A stretch of DNA of 64,000 nt from Acidimicrobiia bacterium (GTDB taxonomy: Bacteria > Actinomycetota > Acidimicrobiia > Acidimicrobiales > Bin134): NCBI GenBank assembly GCA_009842675.1, contig VYEX01000065.1, positions 1-64,000 of the forward strand, read 5' to 3'. Positions within the stretch are counted from its first letter, which is position 1. Each line of letters starts with the position of its first letter. Positions 10,117 to 22,364 of this stretch are shown here, one piece after another. Under the pieces are notes generated by a model. That model searched no databases, was not told where the DNA came from, and worked only from the letters and a program-made list of their open reading frames with translations. Made by a program: the position numbers and the translations under genes.

Positions 10117-11496
10117 ATGACTGACGCCATGACCACCACCGGGAACCGACCCGACCGGGTTCCGCTGCGAGCCGGGTCGCCGGGATCGGCACGGGCCTGG
10201 CTGGACTCCTACGACGGCCGGGAGTGCGTGGTCTTCGAGGTGGAAGACAACGAGGCCGACCGGGGAGCGCTCAGTCCGGCCGACAGCGAGACGCTGGAGC
10301 GGGCTGCCCAGGAAGCCCTTTTGCGGCGGATTCCCCTGGTGGGGTTCATCGCCTCATCCGGCGCTGACATCGACTCGGGCATCGCCGCCACCATGGGCTG
10401 GGGCCGGGTGGCCAAGTCAGTGGTTGACTGCTCGGGCCAGGTGCCCACCATCTTCTGCGCCACCGGCCCGGCCGTGTCAGGGCCGGCCCTGCTGCTGGGT
10501 CTAGCCGACATCGCAATCGCCACCGAGGACAGCTACGCCTTCGTGACCGGTCCGCGCATGGTCAGCCAGTACACCGGCGAAGTCATCAGCAACCAGACCC
10601 TGGGCGGCGCCGGCCAGCTCTCCCGGCGCAGCGGGGTGGCCGCCTTCTTGGTTGAGGACAAGGACGCCGCCTCCGACCTGGTGGGCGCACTGTTGAGCCT
10701 GCTCCCCGCCCACGCCGACGAACTGCCTCCCCGATATCCGGTGGACGACCCCGTCGACCGGCCCACCCCTGAGCTGCGCGACATTCTGCCCGAATCGCCC
10801 TTGGGCAGCTACGACATCCGAGATGTTGTCCGGGCGGTGGCCGACGACGGCGACCTGCTGGAATACAAGGCCGATTGGGCCGCCAACCTGGTGTGCGCCT
10901 TCGCCACCGTGGCCGGACGGCCAGTGGGGATGCTGGCCAATCAACCCCAGACCCTGGCCGGAACCCTCGACATTGCGTGCAGCCAGAAGGGGGCCCGGTT
11001 CGTGTCGTTCTGCGACGCCTTCAACCTGCCGCTGGTCACCTTCGTGGACACCTCGGGCTTCCAGCCGGGAAAGGACTTGGAGTGGAGGGGCATCATCCGC
11101 CACGGCGCCCAGCTGGCCTTCGCCTACGCCCGGGCCACGGTGGGCCGGGTGAACGTGACCTTGCGCAAGTCCTACGGCGGGGCCTACATCGTGATGGACT
11201 CCCGCCACATGGGCAACGACATCGCGCTGGCCTGGCCCTCGGCTGAGGTCGCGGTGATGGGGGCCCGGGGCGCGGTGGAGATCGTCCACCGCCGGGCCAG
11301 TCCCGAGGAGCGGGCCGAGCTGGAGACCGCCTACGAAGAGCGCTACCTCAATCCCTACATCGCGGCGGAGCGGGGCTCCATCGACGCGGTGATCGACCCA
11401 GCCGACACCCGGGCCGAGGTGGCCGCGGCCTTGGAGGTCTTGGAGTCCAAGCGGGAGACCCTCCCCCGTCGCCGCCACGACAACACCCCTCTCTGA
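10117..11496 (+). CDS. Acyl-CoA carboxylase carboxyltransferase-like protein
   Basis: FVDTSGFQPGKDLEWRGIIRHGAQLAFAYARATVGRVNVTLRKSYGGAYIVMDSRHMGNDIALAWPSAEVAVMGARGAVEIV, typical of CT subunits. Confidence 0.87.
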   Translation: MTDAMTTTGNRPDRVPLRAGSPGSARAWLDSYDGRECVVFEVEDNEADRGALSPADSETLERAAQEALLRRIPLVGFIASSGADIDSGIAATMGWGRVAKSVVDCSGQVPTIFCATGPAVSGPALLLGLADIAIATEDSYAFVTGPRMVSQYTGEVISNQTLGGAGQLSRRSGVAAFLVEDKDAASDLVGALLSLLPAHADELPPRYPVDDPVDRPTPELRDILPESPLGSYDIRDVVRAVADDGDLLEYKADWAANLVCAFATVAGRPVGMLANQPQTLAGTLDIACSQKGARFVSFCDAFNLPLVTFVDTSGFQPGKDLEWRGIIRHGAQLAFAYARATVGRVNVTLRKSYGGAYIVMDSRHMGNDIALAWPSAEVAVMGARGAVEIVHRRASPEERAELETAYEERYLNPYIAAERGSIDAVIDPADTRAEVAAALEVLESKRETLPRRRHDNTPL

Positions 11497-11605
11497 GCAG
11501 CAGGATCGCCTCACTCTGACCGGGGGCAGCCGTCTCTCTGGGGCGAATGCAGCGACCTGATGTAAGCTGCGACAGCGCCGGAGGGAGCAGGGAAAGGAGC
11601 CGTGC

Positions 11606-12877
11606 GTGCCTGAGTCCATAACGATCACCGACAATCGGACCGGTGAGTCTATTGAGGTTCCGATTGTCGACGGTGGTGTGGATGCCGCAGCCTGGCGCAA
11701 GCTCCTTCCCAACGTCTGGTTTCTCGACCCCTCCTTCAGCACCACCGCGGCCACCACCAGCGCCGTCAGCGAGGTGGACGGCGAGAACGGCATCCTGCGC
11801 TACCGGGGCTACCCCATCGAGCAACTCGCCGAGCACTCCACCTTCCTGGAAGTGGCCTACCTGCTGCTTCACGGCGAGCTGCCCACCCCCGGCGAGTACG
11901 ACAAGTGGGTGTACGACATCACCCACCACACCTTCATTCACGAGCGCTTCCGCAAGCGGTTCATGGAGTCGTTCCTCCATGATGCCCATCCGATGGGAAT
12001 GTTCGTATCCACCATCGCCGCGCTGTCCACCTTCTACCCGGAGGCCAAGGACATCGATGATTCCGAGAACCGCATGCACCAGATCGTGCGGCTCATCGCC
12101 AAGGTGCCGACGGTGGCCGCCGCGGGCTCCCGCTTCAATTCCGGGCTGCCGTTCGTCTACCCGGACAACAACCTGGACTTTGCCACCAATTTCTTGTCGA
12201 TGATGTTCAAGATCGCCGAGCCCACCTACCAGTGCGATCCGGCGATGAGCCGGGCGCTCGATCTGCTGCTCATCACCCACGCCGACCACGGCCAGAATTG
12301 CTCCACCAGCACCGCACGAGTGGTGGGCAGCGCCCACACCGATCCCTACTCGGTTATCGCCGCGGCCGCCTGCTCGCTGTACGGTCCCCGCCACGGCGGG
12401 GCCAACCAGGCCGTCATGGAGATGCTCTACGAGATCGGCAGCTACGAGAACATCGACCCGTTCATCAAGGCGGTCAAGGCCGGGGAAACCCGCCTGATGG
12501 GGTTCGGCCACCGGGTGTACAAGAACTACGACCCCCGGGCCCGCATCATCAAGGATGCGGCCTACGACGTGTTCGAGGTGACCGGGTCCAACCCGCTGCT
12601 CGACATCGCCCTCAAGCTGGAAGAAGTGGCGCTGGGCGACGACTACTTCGTGAGCCGCCGCCTGTACCCCAACGTGGACTTCTACTCCGGGCTGATCTAC
12701 CAGTCGATGGGATTCCCCACCGACATGTTCACCGTGCTGTTCGCCATCGCCCGCACCGCCGGCTGGCTGGCCCACTGGGTAGAGCTCCTCGAGCAAGACA
12801 GCCGCATTGCCCGACCCCGCCAGGTCTACACCGGCTCCACCGAACGCACCTACACCCCCATCACCGAGCGTTCCTAG
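11606..12877 (+). CDS. gltA: Citrate synthase
   Basis: [76 protein letters not shown] start. Confidence 0.96.
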   Translation: MPESITITDNRTGESIEVPIVDGGVDAAAWRKLLPNVWFLDPSFSTTAATTSAVSEVDGENGILRYRGYPIEQLAEHSTFLEVAYLLLHGELPTPGEYDKWVYDITHHTFIHERFRKRFMESFLHDAHPMGMFVSTIAALSTFYPEAKDIDDSENRMHQIVRLIAKVPTVAAAGSRFNSGLPFVYPDNNLDFATNFLSMMFKIAEPTYQCDPAMSRALDLLLITHADHGQNCSTSTARVVGSAHTDPYSVIAAAACSLYGPRHGGANQAVMEMLYEIGSYENIDPFIKAVKAGETRLMGFGHRVYKNYDPRARIIKDAAYDVFEVTGSNPLLDIALKLEEVALGDDYFVSRRLYPNVDFYSGLIYQSMGFPTDMFTVLFAIARTAGWLAHWVELLEQDSRIARPRQVYTGSTERTYTPITERS

Positions 12878-13569
12878 CCAGCGGAAATGACCTCGTCGCG
12901 GAGGGCGGTGAGGAGGGCGGCGGCACCAATGGCGGCTGTCTCGGAGCGCAGGACTGACGAGCTGATGCGAATGGCACCGAGTTGGTGGCGCTCGGCCTCG
13001 GACCAGCCGCCTTCGGGGCCGATGAGGACGGTAGGGTGATCCAGGGATGTGGGGTTGCCGGTGATATCGGCTCGCACGGCTCCCGGACCAGCGGCTAGAT
13101 CGGCAAACTCGGCTACTTCGCCAATTTCGGGGATTCGCACTTGGCGGCTTTGCATGGCGGCTTCCCGGGCTACTCGGCGCAATCGCTCGACATGACGGAC
13201 ACCCCGGTCGGCGTCCCAGCGCACCACGCTGTGTTCGGCGGTGAACGGGACTATGGCGTCCACCCCCAATTCGGTGAGCTTCTGAACCACCAGCTCGGGC
13301 CGTCCGCCCTTGATAAGGGCGAAGCCGATGGTGAGCTTGGGGTGGGGAGCCTCGACGTACACCAATTCGCCGTCGGCCTCAGCATCGCCTCGGGGGCCGG
13401 ATCCCAGGCGGCACACCCGCCACGAACCGGCGCCATCTGAGGCGGTGAAGGTATCTCCGGGCCGCAGCCGCAGCGACCGGGTGAGGTGATGGCCGTCTTC
13501 GTCGCGCAGCTCGGGGTGTTCTAGGTCATCGACAAAGACGTGGGGGCCGTTATCGCCGCCGGGCTTCAC
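12874..13569 (-). CDS. rsmE: 16S rRNA (uracil(1498)-N(3))-methyltransferase RsmE
   Basis: [65 protein letters not shown]. Start placed at GTG 13569 (VKPGGDN) rather than the longer ORF. Confidence 0.9.
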   Translation of the reverse strand: MKPGGDNGPHVFVDDLEHPELRDEDGHHLTRSLRLRPGDTFTASDGAGSWRVCRLGSGPRGDAEADGELVYVEAPHPKLTIGFALIKGGRPELVVQKLTELGVDAIVPFTAEHSVVRWDADRGVRHVERLRRVAREAAMQSRQVRIPEIGEVAEFADLAAGPGAVRADITGNPTSLDHPTVLIGPEGGWSEAERHQLGAIRISSSVLRSETAAIGAAALLTALRDEVISAG

Positions 13570-14677
13570 GACGTCGCTTCCTGGTCGTGGGCGCCACCTC
13601 TTCACCCCGCAGCTCAGCGAGCTGGTGGAGCAGGTCGATCTCGTCGTCGCTCAGCCCAGTGGGTGTTTCCACCATGGCCTGCACCAGCAAATCGCCCCGG
13701 CCCCGGCCCTCCAATCGGGGAACACCCCGGCCTCTGATGCGAAACACATCGCCGGTCTGGGTGCCGGCGGGAATCTCCAGGTCTTCCACGCTGTCCAGCG
13801 TCTCGTACTTCAAGTCGGCGCCCAGGGCGGCTTGGACCATGGTCAGGTGCAGCCGGTCCACCAGGTTGTCGCCGTCGCGTTGGAAGCGGGGATGGGGCCG
13901 CACGTCGATATGCACGTACAGGTCGCCAGGGGGACCGCCCCGGGGCCCTGCCGCGCCCCGACGGGCCACCCGCAGCGTGGACCCCTGGCCCACGCCAGCG
14001 GGGACAGTGACCGTGTAGTCCCGGTCGCCCACCACCCGGCCGTCGCCCTGGCATTCTCGGCACGGGTCGGCGATCACCTCGCCGCTGCCCGAGCAGGTCT
14101 CGCACACCGTGCGGGTGACCATCTGGCCGAGGATCGACTGTCGCACCCGCTGCACCTGGCCCATACCGTCGCAGGTGCCGCAGGTGATGGGCTGGGTTCC
14201 CTCGGCCGCGCCCCGGCCCTCGCACTGCTCGCATACCGTGGCGGTGCGCACGGTCACCTCGGCGTCGCTGCCCAGCACCGCGTCTTCAAAGTCAAGCGTC
14301 AGCACCGCCTCCAGGTCGGCACCGCGCTGCGGACCGGTCCGGGTTCTCCCGCCGGCAGTACCGAACGGGCTGGACCCAAACGGGCTCGACCCCCCGAAGA
14401 AGGCGTCGAAGATGTCGCTCAGGTTCATGCCCGAGAACGGATCGCCCCCGCCGGCTGCCCCCGGCGCGGAGCCGAAGCGGTCGTAGTGGGCCCGCTTCTG
14501 GGGGTCGCTCAGCGTCTCGTAGGCCAGAGCGATCTCTTTGAACCGGGCCTCGGCATCGGCGTTGTCAGGGTTGGCATCGGGGTGGTACTGGCGGGCCAGC
14601 TTGCGGAACGCCTTCTTGAGGTCGTCCTCGGAAGCGTCTCGGCCCACGCCGAGCAGCTCGTAGAAGTCAGCGGCCAT
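13550..14677 (-). CDS. dnaJ: Molecular chaperone DnaJ
   Basis: J-domain [34 protein letters not shown]; four CxxCxGxG-type zinc repeats. Confidence 0.97.
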   Translation of the reverse strand: MAADFYELLGVGRDASEDDLKKAFRKLARQYHPDANPDNADAEARFKEIALAYETLSDPQKRAHYDRFGSAPGAAGGGDPFSGMNLSDIFDAFFGGSSPFGSSPFGTAGGRTRTGPQRGADLEAVLTLDFEDAVLGSDAEVTVRTATVCEQCEGRGAAEGTQPITCGTCDGMGQVQRVRQSILGQMVTRTVCETCSGSGEVIADPCRECQGDGRVVGDRDYTVTVPAGVGQGSTLRVARRGAAGPRGGPPGDLYVHIDVRPHPRFQRDGDNLVDRLHLTMVQAALGADLKYETLDSVEDLEIPAGTQTGDVFRIRGRGVPRLEGRGRGDLLVQAMVETPTGLSDDEIDLLHQLAELRGEEVAPTTRKRRREARRR

Positions 14678-14681
14678 CGAA

Positions 14682-15695
14682 CTAAGGGGCTGACAGTCTG
14701 TCGCCCAGGTTCTGGCTGACCACCGCCACTGCGGCCAGCGCCTGGGGATAGTTCATGCGGGTGGGGCCCAGCACCCCGATAGAGCCCACCGGTTGACCGG
14801 CCACCTCGTAGGGGGCCACGATCAGCGAGCACTCGGCCAGGGGGGCCACCCCGGTTTCTGAGCCGATGGCCACCGTGAGACCTCGATCCAGGATGTCTCT
14901 CACCAACGAAACAACCACCAACTGCTTCTCAAGTATTCCCAGAACCGAGCGAACCGTCTCGGTGGCGTCGAACAACCCAGCCACGCTGGCCGCCCCGCCC
15001 ACGTAGAGCTGCTCCTCGGCATCGCTCAGATCAGCCAGTGAGTCCAGCACCCGGGCCGCCAGCGGAGTCAGGGCATAGGCCACCCCGCGATCTCTCAGGG
15101 CACTGGCCGGGCTTCCGGCCAACAGGTCGGTGAGCTGGGTGGACGCCCGGGCCATCTCCAACGAGTCGGCGGGCCGGTCCGTCTCGATGGTGCGCTTGTC
15201 CACCGACCCGTTTTCGTACACCACCAGGGCCATCACCAGTCGCTCCGACAAATCCACCAAGCTCACCGACCGGATGGTGGCGCTGGAGTGCTGGGGGGCC
15301 ACCACCAGTGCGGCATAGGCGGTGAGGTCGGCCAGAAGGGCGCTGGTGTCGGCCAGCATCTGCTCTAGCTCGCTGTGCGTGGTGTCGAAGAAGGAGCGCA
15401 CCTGCTGGCGCTCGGTGCGGCCCAGGGTGCCCGACACGTCGGTGAGGGAGTCCACAAAGTGGCGGTAGCCCTTCTCGGTGGGAATTCGGCCCGCGCTGGT
15501 GTGGGGCTGGCTCAGGTATCCGGCCTGCTCCAGGGCCAGCATCTCGTTGCGCACCGTGGCTGGGGAGACGCCCAAGTCGGCGATCTCGGAGACATGGGAG
15601 GAACCCACGGGCTGAGTGGTGGAGATGTATCCCTCCACCACGGCCCGCAGCACCGCGGCCTTGCGGGCCGACAGCGTCTCGGCTTGGCTTCCCAT
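14682..15695 (-). CDS. hrcA: Heat-inducible transcription repressor HrcA
   Basis: [31 protein letters not shown]-term [28 protein letters not shown]; adjacent to dnaJ. Confidence 0.95.
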   Translation of the reverse strand: MGSQAETLSARKAAVLRAVVEGYISTTQPVGSSHVSEIADLGVSPATVRNEMLALEQAGYLSQPHTSAGRIPTEKGYRHFVDSLTDVSGTLGRTERQQVRSFFDTTHSELEQMLADTSALLADLTAYAALVVAPQHSSATIRSVSLVDLSERLVMALVVYENGSVDKRTIETDRPADSLEMARASTQLTDLLAGSPASALRDRGVAYALTPLAARVLDSLADLSDAEEQLYVGGAASVAGLFDATETVRSVLGILEKQLVVVSLVRDILDRGLTVAIGSETGVAPLAECSLIVAPYEVAGQPVGSIGVLGPTRMNYPQALAAVAVVSQNLGDRLSAP

Positions 15696-15756
15696 AAAAC
15701 TTGAATACTACCGGGGTGGCCTGATGCGCCACCCAGCAGACGTCAGACGGGCGGCC

Positions 15757-17541
<1,785 letters not shown>

Positions 17542-17624
17542 GGGAACCGAGTAACGCTACCGCCCTTATTCACTAGGTTCCCATGTGGTTACCGGGGTTT
17601 GAGTGACGGTAGAGTGGTCATTCT

Positions 17625-17894
17625 GTGGCAAACATCAAGAGCCAGATAAAGCGCAACCGCCAGAACGAGAAGCGCCGCCTGCGCAATCGGGCCGTTCGCT
17701 CGGAGATCATCACCCGCACTCGCACCGCGGAGGCCGCCGCCCAGCACGGGGATGGCGAGGAGACCGCCGAAGCCGCCCGCCAGGCCATCAAGCGCATCGA
17801 CAAGGCCGCCACCAAGGGTGTGCTGCACCCCAACGCCGCCGCCAGGAAGAAGTCCCGCCTGATGAAGCGCCTGGCCCGCCTCCAAGCCGAGTAG
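17625..17894 (+). CDS. rpsT: 30S ribosomal protein S20
   Basis: MANIKSQIKRNRQNEKRRLRNRAVRSEIITRTR...GVLHPNAAARKKSRLMKRLARL. GTG start. Confidence 0.96.
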   Translation: MANIKSQIKRNRQNEKRRLRNRAVRSEIITRTRTAEAAAQHGDGEETAEAARQAIKRIDKAATKGVLHPNAAARKKSRLMKRLARLQAE

Positions 17895-17915
17895 TCCGCG
17901 CTGAATCCCCCGCTT

Positions 17916-18929
17916 CTAGCGGTTCAGCTGGGTCAGGCGGGCCACCAGCACCTCTAATACCCCCTCTGGCGGCACCGCGGAGGCGCCCCGGAGATCCAGA
18001 TCGGCTTGAGCCAGCAGCTCAATCGATCGGGCAACCCTCTTGGGCCCCAGTTTTCGGGCCTGGCGCAGCGCCTTTCGAGCCGGAAAGGTGGAGCCCTTCA
18101 GGCCCAGCAGTTCGGCCGCCTCCTTCTCGTCGGCCGCATCCGCGCCGTCGAGGCGCAGCAGCCGGTTGTGGTGGTTGTAAAGGGTGGAGAGCACCTGCAT
18201 CTCGTTGCGGCCCCCGGCGTGGAGCATCCGGCGCAGTTTGTCCAAGGCGTCGGCGATGTTGCCCGACTCCACCGCATCGGTCAACTCCCAGGGGGGAACC
18301 GACCCGGCCTCCCAGATGAACGGGGCGACATCGTCGGCCTCCAATGCCCGATCCGGGCCATAGGCCGATGCCAGGGTGGTGAGCACCGCGGGCAAGCGGC
18401 TCATGTCCTCCCCCAGGTGGTCGGCCAGCAGCCGCTTGGCCCCAGGCCTAAGCCGGAGCCCCGCGGCGGCGATCTGGGTGTCCATCCATTTGGCGGCGCC
18501 GTCGCGACCCCGGGGAATGCCAGCGCCGACCACCTCTCCGCCGGCTTCGGCCACCGCCTCCGACAGGCGCTTGGGCACGGCGTTCAGCCTCTGAAGCGCC
18601 GGACCCTTCTCCCACACCAACACCAGGTCGGTGGTCTCCAGGGGGTTCTCCAGATAGCCGAGCAGCGGGCTGAGCGAATCGACGGTGGAGAATCGGCCCA
18701 TCTCCCGGCCCACCACCACCCGCCGCTCGGTGAGGAACGGCGGGGTCTGGGCCGCGTCCACCAGCGGGGCGATGTGGTAGTCCTCGTCTTCCAGGTAGGC
18801 GGCCTCGGTCAGCTCGGCCACCATCAGTGACCGGTCGCCGTCGCCCACCAACTGGACTACCCGGTCGCGCACCGCGTTGGACAACAGCACCTCATCGTCT
18901 CCGTGCAAAAGGACCACCGTGGCGCTCAT
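17916..18929 (-). CDS. holA: DNA polymerase III subunit delta
   Basis: Genomic position between comEC and rpsT; LLHGDDEVLL...LGEDMSRLPAVLTTLASAYG...LYNHHNRLLRL. Confidence 0.88.
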   Translation of the reverse strand: MSATVVLLHGDDEVLLSNAVRDRVVQLVGDGDRSLMVAELTEAAYLEDEDYHIAPLVDAAQTPPFLTERRVVVGREMGRFSTVDSLSPLLGYLENPLETTDLVLVWEKGPALQRLNAVPKRLSEAVAEAGGEVVGAGIPRGRDGAAKWMDTQIAAAGLRLRPGAKRLLADHLGEDMSRLPAVLTTLASAYGPDRALEADDVAPFIWEAGSVPPWELTDAVESGNIADALDKLRRMLHAGGRNEMQVLSTLYNHHNRLLRLDGADAADEKEAAELLGLKGSTFPARKALRQARKLGPKRVARSIELLAQADLDLRGASAVPPEGVLEVLVARLTQLNR

Positions 18930-18960
18930 CGCCGGACCCTAAGGCGCTCAACGGTCGCGC

Positions 18961-19803
18961 TCATGCACACTCCCGCTGGTGTTGGAGGAGGGCGCTCATG
19001 AAGTCGGCCACCCGGCGGGTGCCGGCAACATCGTGGGCCCGCAAGATCCGACAGCCCAGCCCGACGCCGAGGGCATGGGCCGCCAGCGTGGCCTCCCGCC
19101 GGTCCCCCACCTCGGTGTCGGTGAGCGCCCCCAAGAAGCCCTTGTTGGACACTGACAGGAAGATCGGATAGCCCAATCCCACCAGCTCGTCGGCTCGGCG
19201 CAGCAGCTCCGTCGACATTTCGGGGGTCTTGCCCAGATCGTGGCCGGCGTCGAGCATGACCCGCTGCGGGGGAATGCCCGCGTCAACGGCCCACTGGGCC
19301 CGCTCGGCCAGAAACCGGCCCACCTCTCCCATCAGGTCGTCGTATTCCGGATCGGGGTCGGCCACCCTCGGCGCCAACCGCACATGGCAGGCCACCACTG
19401 ATGCCCCTGCCTCTGCGGCCTCATGGAGGAAGTCGGGATCGGCGAACCCGCTGATGTCGTTGCCCACCACCGCCCCGGCGGCGTAGCTCTCCCGGGCCAC
19501 CGAGGCCCGCCAAGTGTCCACCGATATGGGCAGGTCGAAGCGCTTGCGCAGTGCCTCAATGGCAGGCACCACCCGGTCCATCTCCTCGGCCTCGGTCACA
19601 TCGGGGCCGGGACCGGCCTTCACCCCGCCCACGTCCAAGAAATCGGCCCCCTGGGCCACCAGCTCATCCGCCTTGGCCAAGAAATCGTCAAAATCCCAGT
19701 ACTGACCGGCGTCGTAGAACGAGTCAGGGGTGCGGTTCAATATCCCCATGACCAGAGCCCGGGTCGTCACGTCATAGCGATGCGGCCCCAACTCCACAAT
19801 CAC
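18961..19803 (-). CDS. Dihydropteroate synthase homologue, FolP2-like (probably not a canonical DHPS)
   Basis: MGILNRTPDSFYDAGQYWDF, DFLDVGGVKAGPG, ISVDTWRASVARESYAAGAVVGNDISG, LDAGHDLGKTPE, LSVSNKGFLGALTD. Pterin-binding fold motifs present but several canonical DHPS residues differ. Confidence 0.82.
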   Translation of the reverse strand: MIVELGPHRYDVTTRALVMGILNRTPDSFYDAGQYWDFDDFLAKADELVAQGADFLDVGGVKAGPGPDVTEAEEMDRVVPAIEALRKRFDLPISVDTWRASVARESYAAGAVVGNDISGFADPDFLHEAAEAGASVVACHVRLAPRVADPDPEYDDLMGEVGRFLAERAQWAVDAGIPPQRVMLDAGHDLGKTPEMSTELLRRADELVGLGYPIFLSVSNKGFLGALTDTEVGDRREATLAAHALGVGLGCRILRAHDVAGTRRVADFMSALLQHQRECA

Positions 19804-19813
19804 ACCGGCGACG

Positions 19814-21601
19814 CTACACCGCGCTGGTGTCAGTTTGGGGTGCTGACGGGGTGACCGCCACCGCGAGACGGGGGTTGTGGGAGGTCACCTCTACTATGAG
19901 GCCTCCGATCAGGACTTGTTGGCCGGTGCGGATGGTAGTGGCGCCTCCAACCTGGTGGCCGGGCGGGGCGATGACCGTCCCCACCCACATCCGCTCTTTG
20001 AGCGAGAGGATCTGGTCGCGCTGGGCACGGGTGCCCCGGTCGGCCACTGCTACATCCACGGCTTCGACGCCAGCCCGGCGCAAGTCCTCGAGCAGCCGCT
20101 CGGTCGACCGGTTGGCGCCCAGCACGGCCACCGTCGCATCGTGATGGCGCCAAACTTCGACGCCGGAGTCGAGCACTGTGTGGAACGGAGGATCGGCGAT
20201 CCGCAGGGCCACCGCCGGCACCAATAGCGCCATGGCCAATCCCCCGGCGGCCGCGGCCCGCAGCAGTCGGCGCCGGGCCAGCCACCAGATGACCGCGCCA
20301 ATGGCCACTGCGACCAGATGCGGGATTTGCAGCTCACCCAGTCGAGCCGAGGCCCCCCAGCCGGCCACCGCCTGGATCCAGCCGATGCCCACGCTGGTGG
20401 GCCAATGGATGGCCTGGGCCAGCGGACCGCCCACCAAACCTGCGGCAACCCCGGCCGAAAGGCTCCACATCATGATCGGCCCGGCCACCGGGGCGGCCAG
20501 CAGGTTGGCGGGCAAAGAGGCCACCGGCACCCCGCCGAAGGTGGCGATCAGCAAGGGTGACACGGCCAACTGGGCTGAGCCGGTAACGGCCATTGCGTCG
20601 GCCAATATCCGAGGGCCCGGCAGGCGCTCGGCGAGGCGGGGAGCCCACAAGATGATGCCCGTCGAAGCGGCCACTGACAGCCGGAAAGCCACCGAATGGA
20701 CCAACAGCGGATCAACCAGCACCAACAGGGCCACGGCCAAGGCCAGCACTCGGCGGCTGGACGCCTCGCGCCCCATAAGGGTGGCGGTGGCGGCAATGGC
20801 CGCCATGACGGAGGCCCGCAGCACTGACGGCTCGAACCGGGTGACCAGGGCGAAGAAGCCGATGGCCCCCAGGGTGAGCACCCAGCGGCCCCGGTAGTCG
20901 AACCGCTCGATCAGCGGCCGGGCCAGGATAAGCACGAAGGCCACGTTCTGGCCCGATACGGCCAGCAGATGGGTGAGGCCCGAGGCCCGAAAGTCGTCCG
21001 ACACCACCGGCGACTGGTGGCGGTCGTCGCCGTACGACAGCCCGGTGAACAGGGCGAGGCGGTCGTCATCGAGCGACTCGGCGCCCCGGGCGATGGTTCG
21101 TCGCAGCCAATTGGCCAGCCGATAGGGAACTGGTCCATCCCGATGACCGTGGATGCGGTCGATGTTCAGCCGGTTGGCGATGTGGCGGGCCGCTTGGTAG
21201 TCGGGAAGCGGCAGGATCGGTCGGGCGCTGCCGGTGACGCTGACGCGGTCCCCGGCCAATCGGTCGCTCAGGTCTCGGGCGGCGCGGCCGTAGGCCCATG
21301 CCTCATAGCGCCGACCGTCCGCCCGCACGAACACCCGCATCCCCTCGCCCACCGGCACCGGATCGGACACCAGGGTGGCTTCGCCATCAAACGCTGATGG
21401 CTCGAGGGGATCGAGGCCGGCCCAGGCTCGCGCACCCAGAAACGAGCTCAGCAGCAAGACCGCAGCCACCAACAGCCACGGCCGGCGGACGGCCAGGGCA
21501 ACAACCCCCAGGATGATCGCCGGAACCAGCGGGACGGCCGTTGACCACCAGGCACCGGCCAGAGCGGCGACGGCCAACGCCACCGCGTGGCGATCGCTCA
21601 T
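19814..21601 (-). CDS. comEC: ComEC/Rec2 family DNA uptake channel protein
   Basis: LTHLLAVSGQNVAFVLILARPLIERF, multiple TM segments, downstream of comEA. Confidence 0.9.
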   Translation of the reverse strand: MSDRHAVALAVAALAGAWWSTAVPLVPAIILGVVALAVRRPWLLVAAVLLLSSFLGARAWAGLDPLEPSAFDGEATLVSDPVPVGEGMRVFVRADGRRYEAWAYGRAARDLSDRLAGDRVSVTGSARPILPLPDYQAARHIANRLNIDRIHGHRDGPVPYRLANWLRRTIARGAESLDDDRLALFTGLSYGDDRHQSPVVSDDFRASGLTHLLAVSGQNVAFVLILARPLIERFDYRGRWVLTLGAIGFFALVTRFEPSVLRASVMAAIAATATLMGREASSRRVLALAVALLVLVDPLLVHSVAFRLSVAASTGIILWAPRLAERLPGPRILADAMAVTGSAQLAVSPLLIATFGGVPVASLPANLLAAPVAGPIMMWSLSAGVAAGLVGGPLAQAIHWPTSVGIGWIQAVAGWGASARLGELQIPHLVAVAIGAVIWWLARRRLLRAAAAGGLAMALLVPAVALRIADPPFHTVLDSGVEVWRHHDATVAVLGANRSTERLLEDLRRAGVEAVDVAVADRGTRAQRDQILSLKERMWVGTVIAPPGHQVGGATTIRTGQQVLIGGLIVEVTSHNPRLAVAVTPSAPQTDTSAV

Positions 21602-21614
21602 CGTGCTCTGGGGC

Positions 21615-22304
21615 TCACACGGCTACCAGGGCGCGAATCAACTCGAGCTTGCTGGGACCGATGCCCGATACCGCCAACAGCCCATCGACAGAGGAGAACC
21701 CGCCGATCCGCTGGCGGTGCTCGATGATGGCCGCGGCGATGGCAGGCCCAACTCCAGGAAGCGACTCAAGCTGCTCGGCGGTGGCGGTGTTGATGTTGAG
21801 GGGCCCCGAGCGGGCGGCCGGTGAGTCGGCGCCAGCACTGCTTCCGCCCACCGGAGCGGGCAAGGCGGTTTGGCCAATTCGAGGGAAGTACACCCACTGC
21901 TCGTCGGCGAGCGCGGCTGCCAGGTTTACCCGGTCGAAGTCGGCGTCAGGGGTCAGTCCCCCGGCTGCCTGCACCAAGTCGTGGACTCGAGCCTCCCCCC
22001 GGAATAGGTACACGCCCGGGACATGGACCGCGCCAGCGGCGTGAACCAGGATCGGCGGAGGCTCAGCAATTTGTGTCGGGGCAACCGGCAGCGGCGTGGC
22101 CATGGGAATCACCGCTTCGGAGCGGGGAGCGCCGTTGGCCCCGACCATCATGTAGGCGGCCACCGCAATGGCGATCACCAGTCCAGCCCCCGCCATCAGC
22201 AACCGGGGGACGGTGATCAGATAGCGGTAGTCATCCCACATCTCCCGGACCCTCTCCGCGGGAGTCAGCCGGGGAGGGGGCAGCGACGAGTCTTCCATGG
22301 CCAC
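21615..22304 (-). CDS. comEA: ComEA-like helix-hairpin-helix DNA-binding protein
   Basis: SLBB-type HAAGAVHVPGVYLFRGEARVHDLVQAAGGLTPDAD...LNINTATAEQLESLPGVGPAIAAAIIEHRQRIGGFSSVDGLLAVSGIG. Confidence 0.93.
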   Translation of the reverse strand: MAMEDSSLPPPRLTPAERVREMWDDYRYLITVPRLLMAGAGLVIAIAVAAYMMVGANGAPRSEAVIPMATPLPVAPTQIAEPPPILVHAAGAVHVPGVYLFRGEARVHDLVQAAGGLTPDADFDRVNLAAALADEQWVYFPRIGQTALPAPVGGSSAGADSPAARSGPLNINTATAEQLESLPGVGPAIAAAIIEHRQRIGGFSSVDGLLAVSGIGPSKLELIRALVAV

Positions 22305-22364
22305 TTCCGGGCGCGACGCGCCGTGCCGGCGGCGGGGGAAGTGGCGTCAGGGTATCAGCCCGGA

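Noticed and set aside
17894-17925. Hairpin between the convergent rpsT and holA ends (CTGAA...CCGCT-TCT-AGCGG-TTCAG)
   Set aside because: Asymmetric bulge and no U-tract; a terminator call is not well supported.
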